Numbered from the stretch's first letter, positions 1 to 8,876 are shown. The stretch: DNA of 64,000 bases from JABDQW01 sp942492025 (GCA_942492025.1 CALODJ010000008.1:124001-188000); one strand, 5' to 3'. The notes: generated from the letters alone by a model not told the origin. Made by a program: numbers and translations.

Positions 1-162
1 ATGGACTTTCTCGTTCGACACATTGTTCAGTGATGCCATGGCCGAACCGATCTCCTGCACTTCCTTGGGTCCCATATGCTTCAGCACCTCAGCCGCACCA
101 TGCTCACCCAGGCTCATCATGAAAATCGCCGCGCGCTCCGACCCAGAGATGTTGTCAGTCAC
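1..162 (-). CDS. fliG: FliG, flagellar motor switch protein (N-terminal fragment)
   Basis: This is the first 54 codons of FliG; the gene continues past the left edge. The translation begins VTDNISGSERAAIFMMSLGE and goes on through a segment with GAAEVLKHMGPKEVQEI, the usual start of the FliG N-terminal domain. In the family that domain binds the C-terminal tail of FliF and anchors the rotor switch to the MS ring. The likely start is GTG at 162, one base after the fliF TAA stop (164-166), so the two are probably translationally coupled. The motor-torque and FliM-binding domains lie outside the window. Confidence 0.93.
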   Translation of the reverse strand, partial: MTDNISGSERAAIFMMSLGEHGAAEVLKHMGPKEVQEIGSAMASLNNVSNEKVH

Positions 163-163
163 C

Positions 164-1780
164 TTATTCTTCCTTGGATACCCAGGTATTGAGCACCTGT
201 GCGACGCGCTTGGGATCTTCCTTTGCCATCGTGCTGGCCATTTCAAGCAGTTGTTTTCCGCTCGCCTGTGACTGGTTGCTCAGTGTCAGCTGATCTTCAC
301 CCAGTGCCAGTTGACCTGCTGACTGCCCGGCAGGCAGTGCCTGAGCCGCCGAGTATTTGCCCTGCGTAGACAGGTTACGCAGCATTGGCCTGAGCACACC
401 GAAAGCGATGAATAGCACCGCCAGAGCACCCAGTAACTGTTTGACGAGACTCAGTAACCAGGCCTGTTCCCAGATTGGCACATCGGGAAGTGGTTCGACT
501 TCTGCCGGCAACTGGAAGGGTGTGTTGACCACATTGATCGTATCGCCGCGCGCTTGATTCAAACCGACGGCTTCCCTGACCAGCGCCGTGATGCGTTCCA
601 TTTCACTGTTTTCCAGCGGCATTCTTTCGGTCTCGCCCTCTTTGTTCTGTGCCAGCCGGTAATCGACCACGACCGCAACAGACAGTTTATTCAAGGATAC
701 CGGTGACTTACGGGTATGGCTGATCGTTCGATCGACCTCATAGTTCCTGACCGATCGCGATGTGTTACGTATCGGCTGTGCAGCTGTCGCTTCTTGTGTC
801 TGAAAGTCTTCGGTCGTACCGGCTGGCGGAGGCTGGTTACTCAGTGCGCCGGGTATACCCATGGCGGCCGGCGTATCGGTACTTTCTTCATAGAGCTGCT
901 CACTGCGCACGACCGTTTGTTCCGGGACGTAACTTTCCGTGGTCTGTTCCTGTGCGGTGAAATCGACATCGGCGACAACCTGTGCCCTGACACCATCCAT
1001 GCCGACAATCGGACTTATAATATCGATGATACGTTTGACATAACGCTCCTCAAGCTTGCGCGTATAATCGAATTGCGTGCTGCTCAACAACATGTCTGCA
1101 TTGGAACCCGCGTTGTTGAGCAGGCGACCTTTCTGATCGATGATGGTCACATTCTCCGCATCGAGCTCGGGTACGCTGGAAGCGACCATGTTGACAATGC
1201 CGGCGACCTGCATTTCGTCGAGCACCCTGCCCGGATACAGATTGAGCACAACCGAGACCGCCGGTTTGGCCGTTTTTCGTGCAAACGCTGACTGCTTGGG
1301 TATCGCAAGATGAACCCGTGCACTCTCGACAACATTCAACTTGCTGATCGACTGTGCCAGCTCACCTTCGAGCGCCCGTTGATAGCGTGCTTTTTGCAGA
1401 AAACTGCTACTGCCGAATCCCTGGTCTTTCTCCAGCAGCTCGAAACCCACATCACTTCCGTGTGGCAAGCCTTGCGTTGCCAGGCTCATACGCGCTTGGT
1501 GGACCTTGTCAGCCGGCACCATGATCGCACCGGCACCGCGTTCGAGTCGATATTCGATAGCTGCATCATCGAGCGCCAGTGTCACGTGTGACATATCCTT
1601 TGCACTCAGGTTACCGTATAGCATGCTGTAGTTCGGCGACTGCGACCACATGGCGATGGTCACACCCAGGGCCACGCTAACCGCGAGACCGACCATTAAT
1701 CCCAATTGTCGCAGCGCCGGCAGGGCACCAAAACCCTGCACCTGCGCTGAAACGTTCTCTGCCGACACCAATGCCATCAA
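164..1780 (-). CDS. fliF: FliF, flagellar MS-ring protein
   Basis: 538-residue MS-ring protein, the inner-membrane base on which the flagellar export gate and rotor assemble. A first membrane segment lies near residues 25-48 (LGLMVGLAVSVALGVTIAMW) and is followed by YscJ/FliF-type ring-building domains. A second membrane segment near 440-463 (LLSLVKQLLGALAVLFIAFG) precedes a cytoplasmic tail of about 75 residues. The tail ends in a segment with MASTMAKEDPKRVAQVLNTW, the conserved FliG-binding region. The length is normal for the family. The second Met is an equally possible start. The gene lies 35 bp after fliE and directly before fliG, and should be read from the sigma-54 promoter upstream of fliE. 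Confidence 0.97.
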   Translation of the reverse strand: MMALVSAENVSAQVQGFGALPALRQLGLMVGLAVSVALGVTIAMWSQSPNYSMLYGNLSAKDMSHVTLALDDAAIEYRLERGAGAIMVPADKVHQARMSLATQGLPHGSDVGFELLEKDQGFGSSSFLQKARYQRALEGELAQSISKLNVVESARVHLAIPKQSAFARKTAKPAVSVVLNLYPGRVLDEMQVAGIVNMVASSVPELDAENVTIIDQKGRLLNNAGSNADMLLSSTQFDYTRKLEERYVKRIIDIISPIVGMDGVRAQVVADVDFTAQEQTTESYVPEQTVVRSEQLYEESTDTPAAMGIPGALSNQPPPAGTTEDFQTQEATAAQPIRNTSRSVRNYEVDRTISHTRKSPVSLNKLSVAVVVDYRLAQNKEGETERMPLENSEMERITALVREAVGLNQARGDTINVVNTPFQLPAEVEPLPDVPIWEQAWLLSLVKQLLGALAVLFIAFGVLRPMLRNLSTQGKYSAAQALPAGQSAGQLALGEDQLTLSNQSQASGKQLLEMASTMAKEDPKRVAQVLNTWVSKEE

Positions 1781-1815
1781 TCTTTTTCCTGTTGAAGCGT
1801 ATATTTAACCAAGGG

Positions 1816-2139
1816 TTAAACCTGCATGTTCATGATTTCCTTGTAGGCGGAAACCAGATTGTTGCGTACCTGCGTCATAGCCTGAAACGACACGCTCGCC
1901 TTCTGTATTGCCACCATAACTTCACTCAAGTTAACGTTTTTATCACCCGCTTCAAACGATGCGACCAGATCCTTGGCTGTTTTCTGGGTCTCGTTAACTT
2001 CGTTGATTGAGTTTTTTAATAATTGTCCGAAATCTGTGTTAGCAGATTCTGCACTCATCTCCTGCGGTAGCCTGTTCTCTGCCATCGCTGCCATTGTGCG
2101 CATTTGCTGCAGAACCTGGCTTATATCAATATCACTCAT
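1816..2139 (-). CDS. fliE: FliE, hook-basal body junction protein
   Basis: 107-residue FliE, the adaptor between the MS ring/export gate and the proximal rod. The C-terminal half is diagnostic: NEVNETQKTAKDLVASFEAG, then VNLSEVMVAIQKASVSFQAM, ending with TQVRNNLVSAYKEIMNMQV. No signal peptide is expected because FliE leaves through the flagellar type III exporter. It is the first gene of the fliE-fliF-fliG unit. A -24/-12 promoter lies about 96-111 bp upstream of its start codon, between fliE and flrC. Confidence 0.96.
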   Translation of the reverse strand: MSDIDISQVLQQMRTMAAMAENRLPQEMSAESANTDFGQLLKNSINEVNETQKTAKDLVASFEAGDKNVNLSEVMVAIQKASVSFQAMTQVRNNLVSAYKEIMNMQV

Positions 2140-2234
2140 GATCCTGTCCTGTGTATGTCCAAGCTGTTATCAAGGCTTTATATTCATCGGTGTGTTTCGA
2201 GTAGCGGCCTGTTGACCCACTTCGCTTAACTACA

Positions 2235-2250
2235 TGCAGGATCCAGGCCA
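2235..2250 (-). promoter_or_regulatory. Sigma-54 promoter of fliE-fliF-fliG
   Basis: On the minus strand the sequence is TGGCCTGGATCCTGCA. It has the invariant GG and GC of the -24/-12 elements separated by exactly 10 bases. It lies in the 121-bp gap between the flrC stop and the fliE start, as expected for a class III flagellar promoter activated by the FlrC-type regulator encoded next to it. Confidence 0.75.
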
Positions 2251-2260
2251 GTGTTTGTGG

Positions 2261-3619
2261 TCAAACCGGCAACGCCACGCCTGCATCGCGTAATTTCGCC
2301 AGCTTGTAGCGTAGTGTTCGTGGACTAATGCCCAGTTTTTCCGCTACTTCCTTTCGGCTGCGCTTATCGCGCAAGGCCGAAATAATAATGTCAGCTTCCC
2401 GTGCCTTGAGATCACTGCTGAGACTGTCATCGACCGGCCTGTCGTTCGTGGCTAACTCCGCGACGACACCTCCCCGGCCGGTATGAGCTCGTGGCGCAAG
2501 CTCTTCGAAGCGTATATCACAGGCATCGACGATATTGCCCGTACGTAGAATCATGGCTCGCTGAACGACATTATCAAGTTCACGCACATTCCCGGGCCAG
2601 CTGTGCTCTCTGAGAACATCCATCGCCGAATGGGAGAAACTCACCACCGATCCATCGTCGATGTATGACATCATCAGTTTTTTGGCAATCGGCAGAATAT
2701 CATCTGCACGTTCCCGCAAAGGCAGAATATTCAACGGAAACACGTTCAGCCGGTAGAACAGATCTTCACGAAAGCTTCCCTCTGCAACAACCTGGCGAAT
2801 ATCACGATTCGTCGTAGCAAGAATGCGGACATCCAGCGGGATCAAATGACGTCCACCCAGACGTTCAACTTCACGCTCCTGTAACACACGCAGCAGCTTG
2901 GCCTGCAGCGAGAGATCCATTTCTGTGACTTCGTCGAGCAGCAAGGTGCCACCCTGTGCCTGTTCAAACTTGCCCGCTTTTGCCTGATAGGCCCCGGTAA
3001 ACGCGCCTTTTTCATAACCAAACAAAACCGACTCGAGCATATTCTCAGGTATGGCTGCGCAGTTGATCGCGACAAATGGCCCCGCTGATCGGTTGGAATG
3101 ATCATGAATAAAACGTGAAACCACTTCCTTGCCGACTCCAGACTCACCACTGATCATGACCGTGGCATCGGTAGCGGCAACACGACGCGCAACTTCTGCC
3201 ATTTGCTGACTGCGTGGATCGACGGCAATAAGCCCGTCAACATGATGGCTGCTGGGCACTATAAAGCGCGCGACCATATCCACCAGGGTTTCCGCTTCGA
3301 AGGGTTTCACCAGATAATCATTGGCACCGTCGTGCATGGCCTGTACGGCTTTTTCAATGGTTCCATAGGCGGTCATCAGTATCACCGGTATCTGCGGATA
3401 ACGTGCTTTGACCGATTTGAGCAAGGCATAACCATCAACTGGCTGCATTTGAACATCACTGAGCAATAGCGTGATGTCCTTGTTGACGTCAAGCAGCTGC
3501 AAAGCCTCCTGACCATTCTCCGCGGTATCAACAGCATATTTTGCCAACTGCAATGTTTCACAAATCACTTCCCGCAGCGCCGGGTCGTCTTCAACCACAA
3601 GAACCGTACCCTGATTCAT
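2261..3619 (-). CDS. flrC: FlrC/FleR-type sigma-54 response regulator
   Basis: 452-residue NtrC-family regulator. The receiver domain (about residues 4-118) has the acidic pair D11-D12, phospho-acceptor D55 (LLSDVQM) and a KPF motif. A central AAA+ domain has Walker A (GESGVGKE), the sigma-54 contact loop GAFTGA (FGYEKGAFTGAYQAKAGKF) and Walker B (GTLLLDEV). The C-terminal Fis-type helix-turn-helix includes EVAEKLGISPRTLRYKLAKL. In Vibrio and Pseudomonas, FlrC/FleR activates sigma-54 promoters for basal body, hook and filament-cap genes, which matches the sites found before fliE, fliD and flgB. The gene overlaps flrB by 4 bp. Confidence 0.93.
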   Translation of the reverse strand: MNQGTVLVVEDDPALREVICETLQLAKYAVDTAENGQEALQLLDVNKDITLLLSDVQMQPVDGYALLKSVKARYPQIPVILMTAYGTIEKAVQAMHDGANDYLVKPFEAETLVDMVARFIVPSSHHVDGLIAVDPRSQQMAEVARRVAATDATVMISGESGVGKEVVSRFIHDHSNRSAGPFVAINCAAIPENMLESVLFGYEKGAFTGAYQAKAGKFEQAQGGTLLLDEVTEMDLSLQAKLLRVLQEREVERLGGRHLIPLDVRILATTNRDIRQVVAEGSFREDLFYRLNVFPLNILPLRERADDILPIAKKLMMSYIDDGSVVSFSHSAMDVLREHSWPGNVRELDNVVQRAMILRTGNIVDACDIRFEELAPRAHTGRGGVVAELATNDRPVDDSLSSDLKAREADIIISALRDKRSRKEVAEKLGISPRTLRYKLAKLRDAGVALPV

Positions 3620-4884
3620 ACGTTTACCTCTTTCTGATAATGTAGTTCGTTTGATTCGTCTAGCCTATGTTTAGAATGATTTTTGAGTCCTGGCCTGTCC
3701 GAAACGGCGCCGTTGATTCCACTGGGTAGAATCCGGTTGTTGTTGCCTAATGGCAGTTTGATGACGAAACAACTGCCACTGCCAGGTTCAGAACGAATGT
3801 CAAACGTGCCGTTGAAACTGGATACGGTTGCGTTCACGACCGCCAGCCCAAGTCCGGTGCCACTGCGCCTGCTTGTAAAAAAAGGCTCCATGACCCGGTC
3901 TTTGATATCATCAGGGATACCGCAGCCGTTGTCCTGGAAACAGAATGCGATCATGTTGTCTTCGGCGTACGACACCTTGACGTTCAGCGTCAGTGTATCC
4001 TGACAGGCCTCGAACGCGTTGTTGACCAGGTTCTGAAACGCACTGAACAGAGCATCCCTGTTACCACGTAAATGGTTGCCGTCAACCGAGTTCTCGATCG
4101 TCAGTATGGCCTGATGCAAGTTAAATTGAGGCTCCAGTGCCTGCCTGAAATCGTCTAGAAACCCGCTAACAGAAAAGCTTTCAATATCTGAAACTTCACC
4201 TCTGGCAAAAACGAGCATGTCGTTGACCATGCGTTCGAGGTGATGCAGCCGTTCCCTGGCCTTTTCTGCATAATGTGTCCTGTCTTCGCTCTGTGCTTGC
4301 GGATGACTGATATTCGATAAATACAGCAGTGCCGTCGCCAGCGGTGTTCGTATCTGGTGGGCCAGGCTGGCGATCATTTCACCCAGCGATGTCAGGCGCT
4401 GCTGCCGACTGACGATATCCTGTAAGGCACGCGTTTCGGTTGTATCGGTGATCAATATGATCTTGCCAGGCTCGGCATCCAGAGCACGCCCGCAGACGCT
4501 GATCCAGCGACCATCGAGCAGGCGCAATTCGTCGCCGTCGCTAACGAAAACACGGCGTGCTAACAAGTCCCATGTTTGTCCGCAAATATCATTACCAAGC
4601 ATGTCATAAGCAACCGGATTGGCCTGCGTGATATGTCCACGCTTATCCAGAACCACAATACCGGCAGGCAAGGTATCGAGCAGCCCTTCAAGTTTGTTAG
4701 CCAGCAACTCCCTTTCAGCAAGCTGCTTCAATCGTTCACTGCGCGCCTCGGACAATTCGCTGGTAAGACGTTCGACCTGAATTTGTAGATCGCCATAAGA
4801 CTCGGCCAGCGTAACCGATAGCTGATTGAACTGCAGGAATGCGTCTTCCAGCTGAATATCTTTCGAGTCATCTTCACGGTTCAT
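3616..4884 (-). CDS. flrB: FlrB/FleS-type flagellar sensor histidine kinase
   Basis: 422-residue soluble kinase with no membrane segment. A coiled N-terminus (residues 1-65) leads into a PAS-like domain (about 68-160, with LLDTLPAGIVVLDKRGHITQ). A HisKA domain carries the H-box AHQIRTPL, and the HATPase domain has intact G boxes (QDNGCGIP, SGTGLGLAVV). In the family it phosphorylates FlrC during hook-basal body assembly. It is co-transcribed and overlaps flrC by 4 bp. A sigma-54 promoter about 44 bp upstream of the start codon would place it under the FlrA/FleQ-type master regulator. The last 30 or so residues are poorly conserved in appearance. Confidence 0.92.
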   Translation of the reverse strand: MNREDDSKDIQLEDAFLQFNQLSVTLAESYGDLQIQVERLTSELSEARSERLKQLAERELLANKLEGLLDTLPAGIVVLDKRGHITQANPVAYDMLGNDICGQTWDLLARRVFVSDGDELRLLDGRWISVCGRALDAEPGKIILITDTTETRALQDIVSRQQRLTSLGEMIASLAHQIRTPLATALLYLSNISHPQAQSEDRTHYAEKARERLHHLERMVNDMLVFARGEVSDIESFSVSGFLDDFRQALEPQFNLHQAILTIENSVDGNHLRGNRDALFSAFQNLVNNAFEACQDTLTLNVKVSYAEDNMIAFCFQDNGCGIPDDIKDRVMEPFFTSRRSGTGLGLAVVNATVSSFNGTFDIRSEPGSGSCFVIKLPLGNNNRILPSGINGAVSDRPGLKNHSKHRLDESNELHYQKEVNV

Positions 4885-4927
4885 GTACGCTTCACCAGGT
4901 GATTACACAATATCTTGCATGGACAGA

Positions 4928-4943
4928 TGCAAGTAGCATGCCC
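4928..4943 (-). promoter_or_regulatory. Probable sigma-54 promoter of flrB-flrC
   Basis: The minus-strand sequence GGGCATGCTACTTGCA has GG and GC spaced by 10 bases and the preferred TTGCA end. It lies 44-59 bp upstream of the flrB ATG. The position fits a class II promoter activated by FlrA/FleQ. A truncated, FleQ-like activator is encoded at 43137-44318. Confidence 0.65.
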
Positions 4944-5090
4944 ATTATTGTGTTTTCTTACATTACAACAAGTTACGCCATTTCCAGCGCTGCAGCGTCA
5001 AACAACCGTCGCCGGCTGAGGCCCCTATGCCATGTTTATGACGATACCGAGAAACCCGTCTACTGGTGTTGAACACTCAGTCTCCTAAGG

Positions 5091-5137
5091 ACCAATGCCT
5101 TATCAGTATCCTACGCCGCCTGGTGAGAACTGCAGGC
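5091..5137 (+). repeat. Degenerate right-end fragment of repeat family 1a
   Basis: These 47 bases match the last part of the 243-bp family 1a elements at 11118, 23677 and 34065: the block ACCAATGCCTTATCAGTAT, then CGCCGCCTGGTGAGAA, ending CAGGC followed by TA. No matching left end was found upstream, so this is a remnant. The rest of the 4885-5232 gap holds the flrB promoter and nothing else I recognise. Confidence 0.7.
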
Positions 5138-5232
5138 TAGCCCATGGCGATCAACGCAGGCCGGCGGTTTTTCCAAAGGCAATTCCATCGTTCCTCTCGC
5201 ATAGTCAAAACAAATAGACTAAATACAGCGTA

Positions 5233-5706
5233 ATGTCTTTATATTCATACGACAAACTGATCGAAGAAACCCGGAAGCTTGCTGCCGAGTTTCGTCGTTC
5301 TACCGGAACCATGCTGCCTGTGTCTGGTGAAATAGCACGCCACGACGTGTCCCGCCACCTCGATCTTGAACTGAATAAAGACCAGGCCGCCGGTTTTGAT
5401 GCGATCGGCAGAAATGCGCGTCAGGGATTACGGGTACAGATAAAGAGCCGTGTTGTCGGTGATCATGTAAAACCGGGGCACCGCCTGGGCCAGCTAAACC
5501 CGGATGGTCACTGGGATCTGGTTATCCTGTCGCTGATGAACGAAGAATTTGAGCCCATGGAAATGTATGAAGCCACCCGCGAGGAAATCATAGAGGCCAT
5601 TCAGGAAATCAACAGCAATCGAAAGAAACGTGGCGCTATCTCTGTCGCCAAATTCAGGATTATCGGAAAACTGGTCTGGACCAGAGAGACGGGTGTTGAG
5701 CACTAG
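5233..5706 (+). CDS. DUF6998-like protein with a PD-(D/E)xK-like motif
   Basis: 157-residue hypothetical protein, alone on the plus strand between two minus-strand flagellar units. I recall similar proteins being filed under DUF6998; this is memory, not a search. The visible pattern is G32-E33 in an N-terminal helix, D56 (AAGFDAIGR), then Q69-I70-K71 (RVQIKSR). That E...D...QxK spacing is typical of PD-(D/E)xK nuclease folds. No membrane segment or signal peptide is present. Nuclease activity is inference only and no partner methylase or toxin-antitoxin gene is adjacent. A family 1a fragment lies upstream and a family 2 repeat 72 bp downstream, so it may have moved together with repeats. Confidence 0.6.
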   Translation: MSLYSYDKLIEETRKLAAEFRRSTGTMLPVSGEIARHDVSRHLDLELNKDQAAGFDAIGRNARQGLRVQIKSRVVGDHVKPGHRLGQLNPDGHWDLVILSLMNEEFEPMEMYEATREEIIEAIQEINSNRKKRGAISVAKFRIIGKLVWTRETGVEH

Positions 5707-5778
5707 GCATGAGCCGGTTCTCGACGCTCATCCGTTTCGGCCATGCGCGTCTGACAATAGCTGACAGATCATCGTGTA

Positions 5779-6028
5779 GTGACTCAGATCTGATCCTACA
5801 TATCGTGAAAATAATTCAGAGGTTAACTGACAGCTGAATGGACCGATCGTAGGGTGCGCCATGCGCACCGCGAAATTTAATTGTGTTGCCCCCAGCCCCG
5901 GTGCGCACGGCGTACCCTGCAGTCATGATTTCATTATTACAACCATGCGATGTTGATTTTGGGTGCGTTGGTACTGTCGGGTCTCATTGAGAGTGAATGG
6001 CAGTACTGTCAGATCAAATACAGACATG
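5779..6028 (+). repeat. Family 2 dispersed repeat, copy a
   Basis: One of five intergenic copies. The left end is TA-GTGACTCAGATC. The middle is a GC-rich palindromic core, with arm GTAGGGTGCGCCATGCGCAC and an opposing arm of the GGTGCGCACGGCGTACC type. The right part contains AGTCATGATTTCATTATTAC and ends CAGACAT. The other copies are at 24247, 44342, 52310 and 57970. No open reading frame in it looks coding. Confidence 0.8.
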
Positions 6029-6080
6029 TGCAGACAAAATAAGGACTACGCCATTTTTGGCCATGCGACAGAGTCCGCGA

Positions 6081-6404
6081 TCAAGCTGCATTGTCCGCAT
6101 AAGCATTGACTGCCTTGCGCCCGGTTGCAATCGTACTGACTTCAGATCTCGCCTTTTCCCTGGCCACAGTGACAAGCCGCTCCAGCTCGTCATTAATCTG
6201 CAGCAGTTCCTGAATCGCCGCGCTGAGGCCCTGCACATCGGCTATGTTAGATGGTGATGAGAAGAAATGGTGAATCAGCTGGCGACGTTTGTCTTCATCC
6301 CTGATCACCGCTTCCCAGTCACCGGCTTCTGCGTGACCCAGCATGACATGACTATGCCCAATCAATTCCGCGATCCCTGTGTTGTTGTGCCGCTCTTGTT
6401 CCAT
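6081..6404 (-). CDS. fliT: FliT-like flagellar chaperone
   Basis: 107-residue, mostly helical protein placed after fliS, the usual position of FliT. The pattern LIGHSHVMLGHAEAGDWEAV, followed by charged residues and RRQLIHHFF, resembles the FliT family's first helices, and a Leu-rich helix follows (LLQINDELERLV). FliT chaperones the filament cap FliD and, in enterics, also restrains FlhDC. This organism would not use that second role if it relies on FlrA. The family is poorly conserved, so the call leans on context. Confidence 0.72.
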   Translation of the reverse strand: MEQERHNNTGIAELIGHSHVMLGHAEAGDWEAVIRDEDKRRQLIHHFFSSPSNIADVQGLSAAIQELLQINDELERLVTVAREKARSEVSTIATGRKAVNAYADNAA

Positions 6405-6465
6405 ATCCGGTTTGATTGCCTATGATGTGCTTTCGTCACAACGGACGCTAATACCTTGCACGTGA

Positions 6466-6894
6466 TTACACGCCTACTGCTTTGGTTTCAGGTTTTGATC
6501 TGGATTCCTGAGGAATGGACTCCCAGGCTGTCTTCACTTCGCGCAACAATGCTCCAGTTTCATCGAGAATGGACGCATCATTTTTCAGATTGGACTCGAG
6601 CAGGCGGCGTTCGATGTACTCGTACAGGTTGTTCAGGTTCGCCGCAATTTCGCCTCCGGCTGACATATCCAGACTGGCACGCAACCCACCAACAATGGAA
6701 ATCACCTGGCCAATGACCTCACCTTTCTGGGCGGTCTCGTTGCGTGACATCAGGCCTTTGGCAACGGCGATTTTTCCAAGTGCACCATCGAGCAACATCT
6801 GTACCAATTGGTGAGGATCGGCCTCCGTAACACCGGTATAGCAGTCGACCTGTGTGTAATGACTTACGCTCCCCGTTGATGTTGTTAGTCCCAT
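6466..6894 (-). CDS. fliS: FliS, flagellin export chaperone
   Basis: 142-residue FliS. Recognisable parts are YTQVDCYTGVTEADPHQLVQ, the helix MLLDGALGKIAVAKGLM, and LNNLYEYIERRLLESNLKND, the family signature. FliS binds the C-terminal disordered part of flagellin in the cytoplasm and prevents early polymerisation. It follows fliD with a 49-bp gap, and fliT follows it. The unit is probably transcribed from the sigma-54 promoter upstream of fliD. Confidence 0.95.
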   Translation of the reverse strand: MGLTTSTGSVSHYTQVDCYTGVTEADPHQLVQMLLDGALGKIAVAKGLMSRNETAQKGEVIGQVISIVGGLRASLDMSAGGEIAANLNNLYEYIERRLLESNLKNDASILDETGALLREVKTAWESIPQESRSKPETKAVGV

Positions 6895-6943
6895 TATACG
6901 TCTCCTGTGATGTTGATCGATTATTATTGATCTTTATTGATTT

Positions 6944-8308
6944 TTATTGCTGGCCCTGGTTAAGCCCGGGTAGTTGTGCCAACTGATTCGTTAAAAACTG
7001 ACCTGTCCCCTGAAGCTGTCCAACGAGTGCATCCAGCGCTGTGAATCGTGCGAGGTAGCGGGATTCGACGAGTTCAAGATTTCGTTCGAATGATATCTGC
7101 CGGTCAACCAGATCATCGACACGTGACTTGAGACCATCCTCACGTGAATCAATCAATCCACCGGTGCTTAGCCAGCTGTCCGCCAGTGATTCCAGGCGAT
7201 TGGCAAAACCCTGGCCGTCTGCTGCAAACAGTTGTGCGACACCATCAAAGTCCGTCTGCAGCGCGGACTCAAGGTCACTGCTGCTAAGAGACATGGTGCC
7301 ATCCTTTTGCATACTCAGGCCAATCTCGGAAAGCACACTATAGGTGCCTCCTGTCGCCGCGTTATTCAGCACGGAAAAGACCTGTCGTTCAATCGACAGC
7401 AGGGAACTGTCGGCTTCCAGCTGACCATTGCGCAGGCTCTTGATTGACGTCCTGAGTTCATTGAATGCATCGGCAAATGACTGTACGGCTTCCTTGACCG
7501 TTTCCAGGTCCCGTTCGATAGCAATGTTATGTGTCATCCCCGGGTCGGCACTGACCAGGTTCAGCGTCACCCCACTGATAACATCACTGATAGTATTACT
7601 CGAGCGCGTGATGTTGTAACCATCGATGTTGAACTCGGCATCGAGAAGGCTGGTATCGCCACCGATGTCGTTCAGGGTCTGAAAATCGAAATCACTGTTC
7701 CTGACCCTGCCGGACGTTGTGATGGTCAAGGCGTTGTCGGCACCACTGTCATCAGCCGTCAGAATCATTTTCTGTTTGTTGTTGTCGCCGTGGATGATGG
7801 TTGCAGTTACACCCGGATTATTCGGGTCGTCATTGATCGCCGTGCGTATTTCAGAGAGTGTTTTCGCGGTGCTCAGATCGACGGTAACCGTATCGGCAGG
7901 ATCGCTGCCGACACGTATAGTCAATGCATCATTCGCCCTTCTGCCACCAAATGTATCGGTGTTCAGCACTTCCTTGCTAGCTATCTTGTGATTCTCTGCC
8001 AGGCGCACGACTTCAACGCCAAAGCGGCCGAGTTCCGCATTACTGGTTGCGGTTACATTCACGACATCGGCATTACTGCTGGTACCGTTGAAAACCTTGA
8101 GTGCAGATACCGAGCCCAAATTCTCCATCGCCGTCTGAAAGCTGGATAAGGTACTGCTGAGCTGGCCGTAGGCGCTGATCTGCGCCTCCAGCTGATTTTG
8201 TTTCAACTGCAAGCGCTGTAGTGGCTGCCTCTCAATTTCCATCAGCTGGCTTACGATCGACTGTATGTCCAGCCCTGATCCTACACCTGCTGCTGATATC
8301 GTCGCCAT
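6944..8308 (-). CDS. fliD: FliD, flagellar filament cap protein
   Basis: 454-residue filament cap. The N-terminal start is typical (ISAAGVGSGLDIQSIVSQLM, then EIERQPLQRLQLKQNQLEAQ). The C-terminal FliD_C part holds DLVDRQISFERNLELVESRY and ARFTALDALVGQLQGTGQFL. At the distal tip, FliD folds incoming flagellin into the filament. The length is normal. It lies between flaG and fliS, with a perfect -24/-12 promoter in the 148-bp gap upstream. Confidence 0.95.
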   Translation of the reverse strand: MATISAAGVGSGLDIQSIVSQLMEIERQPLQRLQLKQNQLEAQISAYGQLSSTLSSFQTAMENLGSVSALKVFNGTSSNADVVNVTATSNAELGRFGVEVVRLAENHKIASKEVLNTDTFGGRRANDALTIRVGSDPADTVTVDLSTAKTLSEIRTAINDDPNNPGVTATIIHGDNNKQKMILTADDSGADNALTITTSGRVRNSDFDFQTLNDIGGDTSLLDAEFNIDGYNITRSSNTISDVISGVTLNLVSADPGMTHNIAIERDLETVKEAVQSFADAFNELRTSIKSLRNGQLEADSSLLSIERQVFSVLNNAATGGTYSVLSEIGLSMQKDGTMSLSSSDLESALQTDFDGVAQLFAADGQGFANRLESLADSWLSTGGLIDSREDGLKSRVDDLVDRQISFERNLELVESRYLARFTALDALVGQLQGTGQFLTNQLAQLPGLNQGQQ

Positions 8309-8438
8309 GCTATTCTCCGGGATTCATTCGTTGTGTTGTCATCATCCAACTGATTTCATTGTTTTTGTATGGCAGTTGAATGATGGACATGCAGCTGACC
8401 GATCGTTGCTTTACTTGTTGTTACTGACCAAATAACTT

Positions 8439-8454
8439 TGCAAATTTAATGCCA
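8439..8454 (-). promoter_or_regulatory. Sigma-54 promoter of fliD-fliS-fliT
   Basis: The minus-strand sequence TGGCATTAAATTTGCA matches TGGCAY-N6-TTGCA with GG and GC exactly 10 bases apart. It begins two bases after the flaG stop codon and lies about 130-146 bp before the fliD start. FlrC-type control is the expected input. Confidence 0.8.
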
Positions 8455-8456
8455 AA

Positions 8457-8837
8457 CTAGATGTAAGTGTTGATCAACTCGAGATCAGCACCCTCTTCCA
8501 GCATGCGCGCAAATTTCAGAGCTTCCTCGTTGGGAATCTGCCGAATGACCTCTTTGGTGTTCATATCCATGACTTTGATCACGGTACGACCACTGTCTTC
8601 GTCGACACTGAACAGTAATTCACGGTGTGCAGACTGAATGTGCTCGTTAATGTCCTTCACAGCGTCGTCAATCTCTTTGACAGTGCGGTTTTCCGGCGGC
8701 AATTCCTTGCCTTCATCCGGCAATTTCTGTGCTGGTTTTGCCGGATTGACAGGATGGACTTTCTCAGGCGCACGTGTCTGAGAAGTACTTATGGCAAAAA
8801 CATCCTCTGAGTTGATTTCAGACACCATAATAATCAC
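8457..8837 (-). CDS. flaG: FlaG-family protein
   Basis: 126-residue FlaG. The N-terminal half is low-complexity, rich in Pro, Lys and Glu. The C-terminal FlaG domain contains HRELLFSVDEDSGRTVIKVM, then KEVIRQIPNEEALKFARMLE. FlaG influences filament length in Vibrio and Campylobacter; the mechanism is unclear. It sits between the downstream flagellin gene and fliD, as in Vibrio. The start could be the first or the fourth codon (MIIM); both give the same domain. Confidence 0.9.
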   Translation of the reverse strand: MIIMVSEINSEDVFAISTSQTRAPEKVHPVNPAKPAQKLPDEGKELPPENRTVKEIDDAVKDINEHIQSAHRELLFSVDEDSGRTVIKVMDMNTKEVIRQIPNEEALKFARMLEEGADLELINTYI

Positions 8838-8852
8838 CGGTTAATCATGTGT

Positions 8853-8876
8853 GTCCGGGGCGGTATCACCCCGGAC
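8853..8876 (-). terminator. Stem-loop between flagellin gene and flaG
   Basis: Arms GTCCGGGG and CCCCGGAC form a perfect 8-bp stem with an 8-base loop, 18 bp after the flagellin stop. No T-run follows on the minus strand. It may stabilise the abundant flagellin mRNA or partly attenuate read-through into flaG rather than terminate fully. Confidence 0.55.

Noticed and set aside
716..1291. Long plus-strand frame opposite fliF
   Set aside because: It is antisense to a well-conserved gene, resembles no family and arises from codon bias in fliF.
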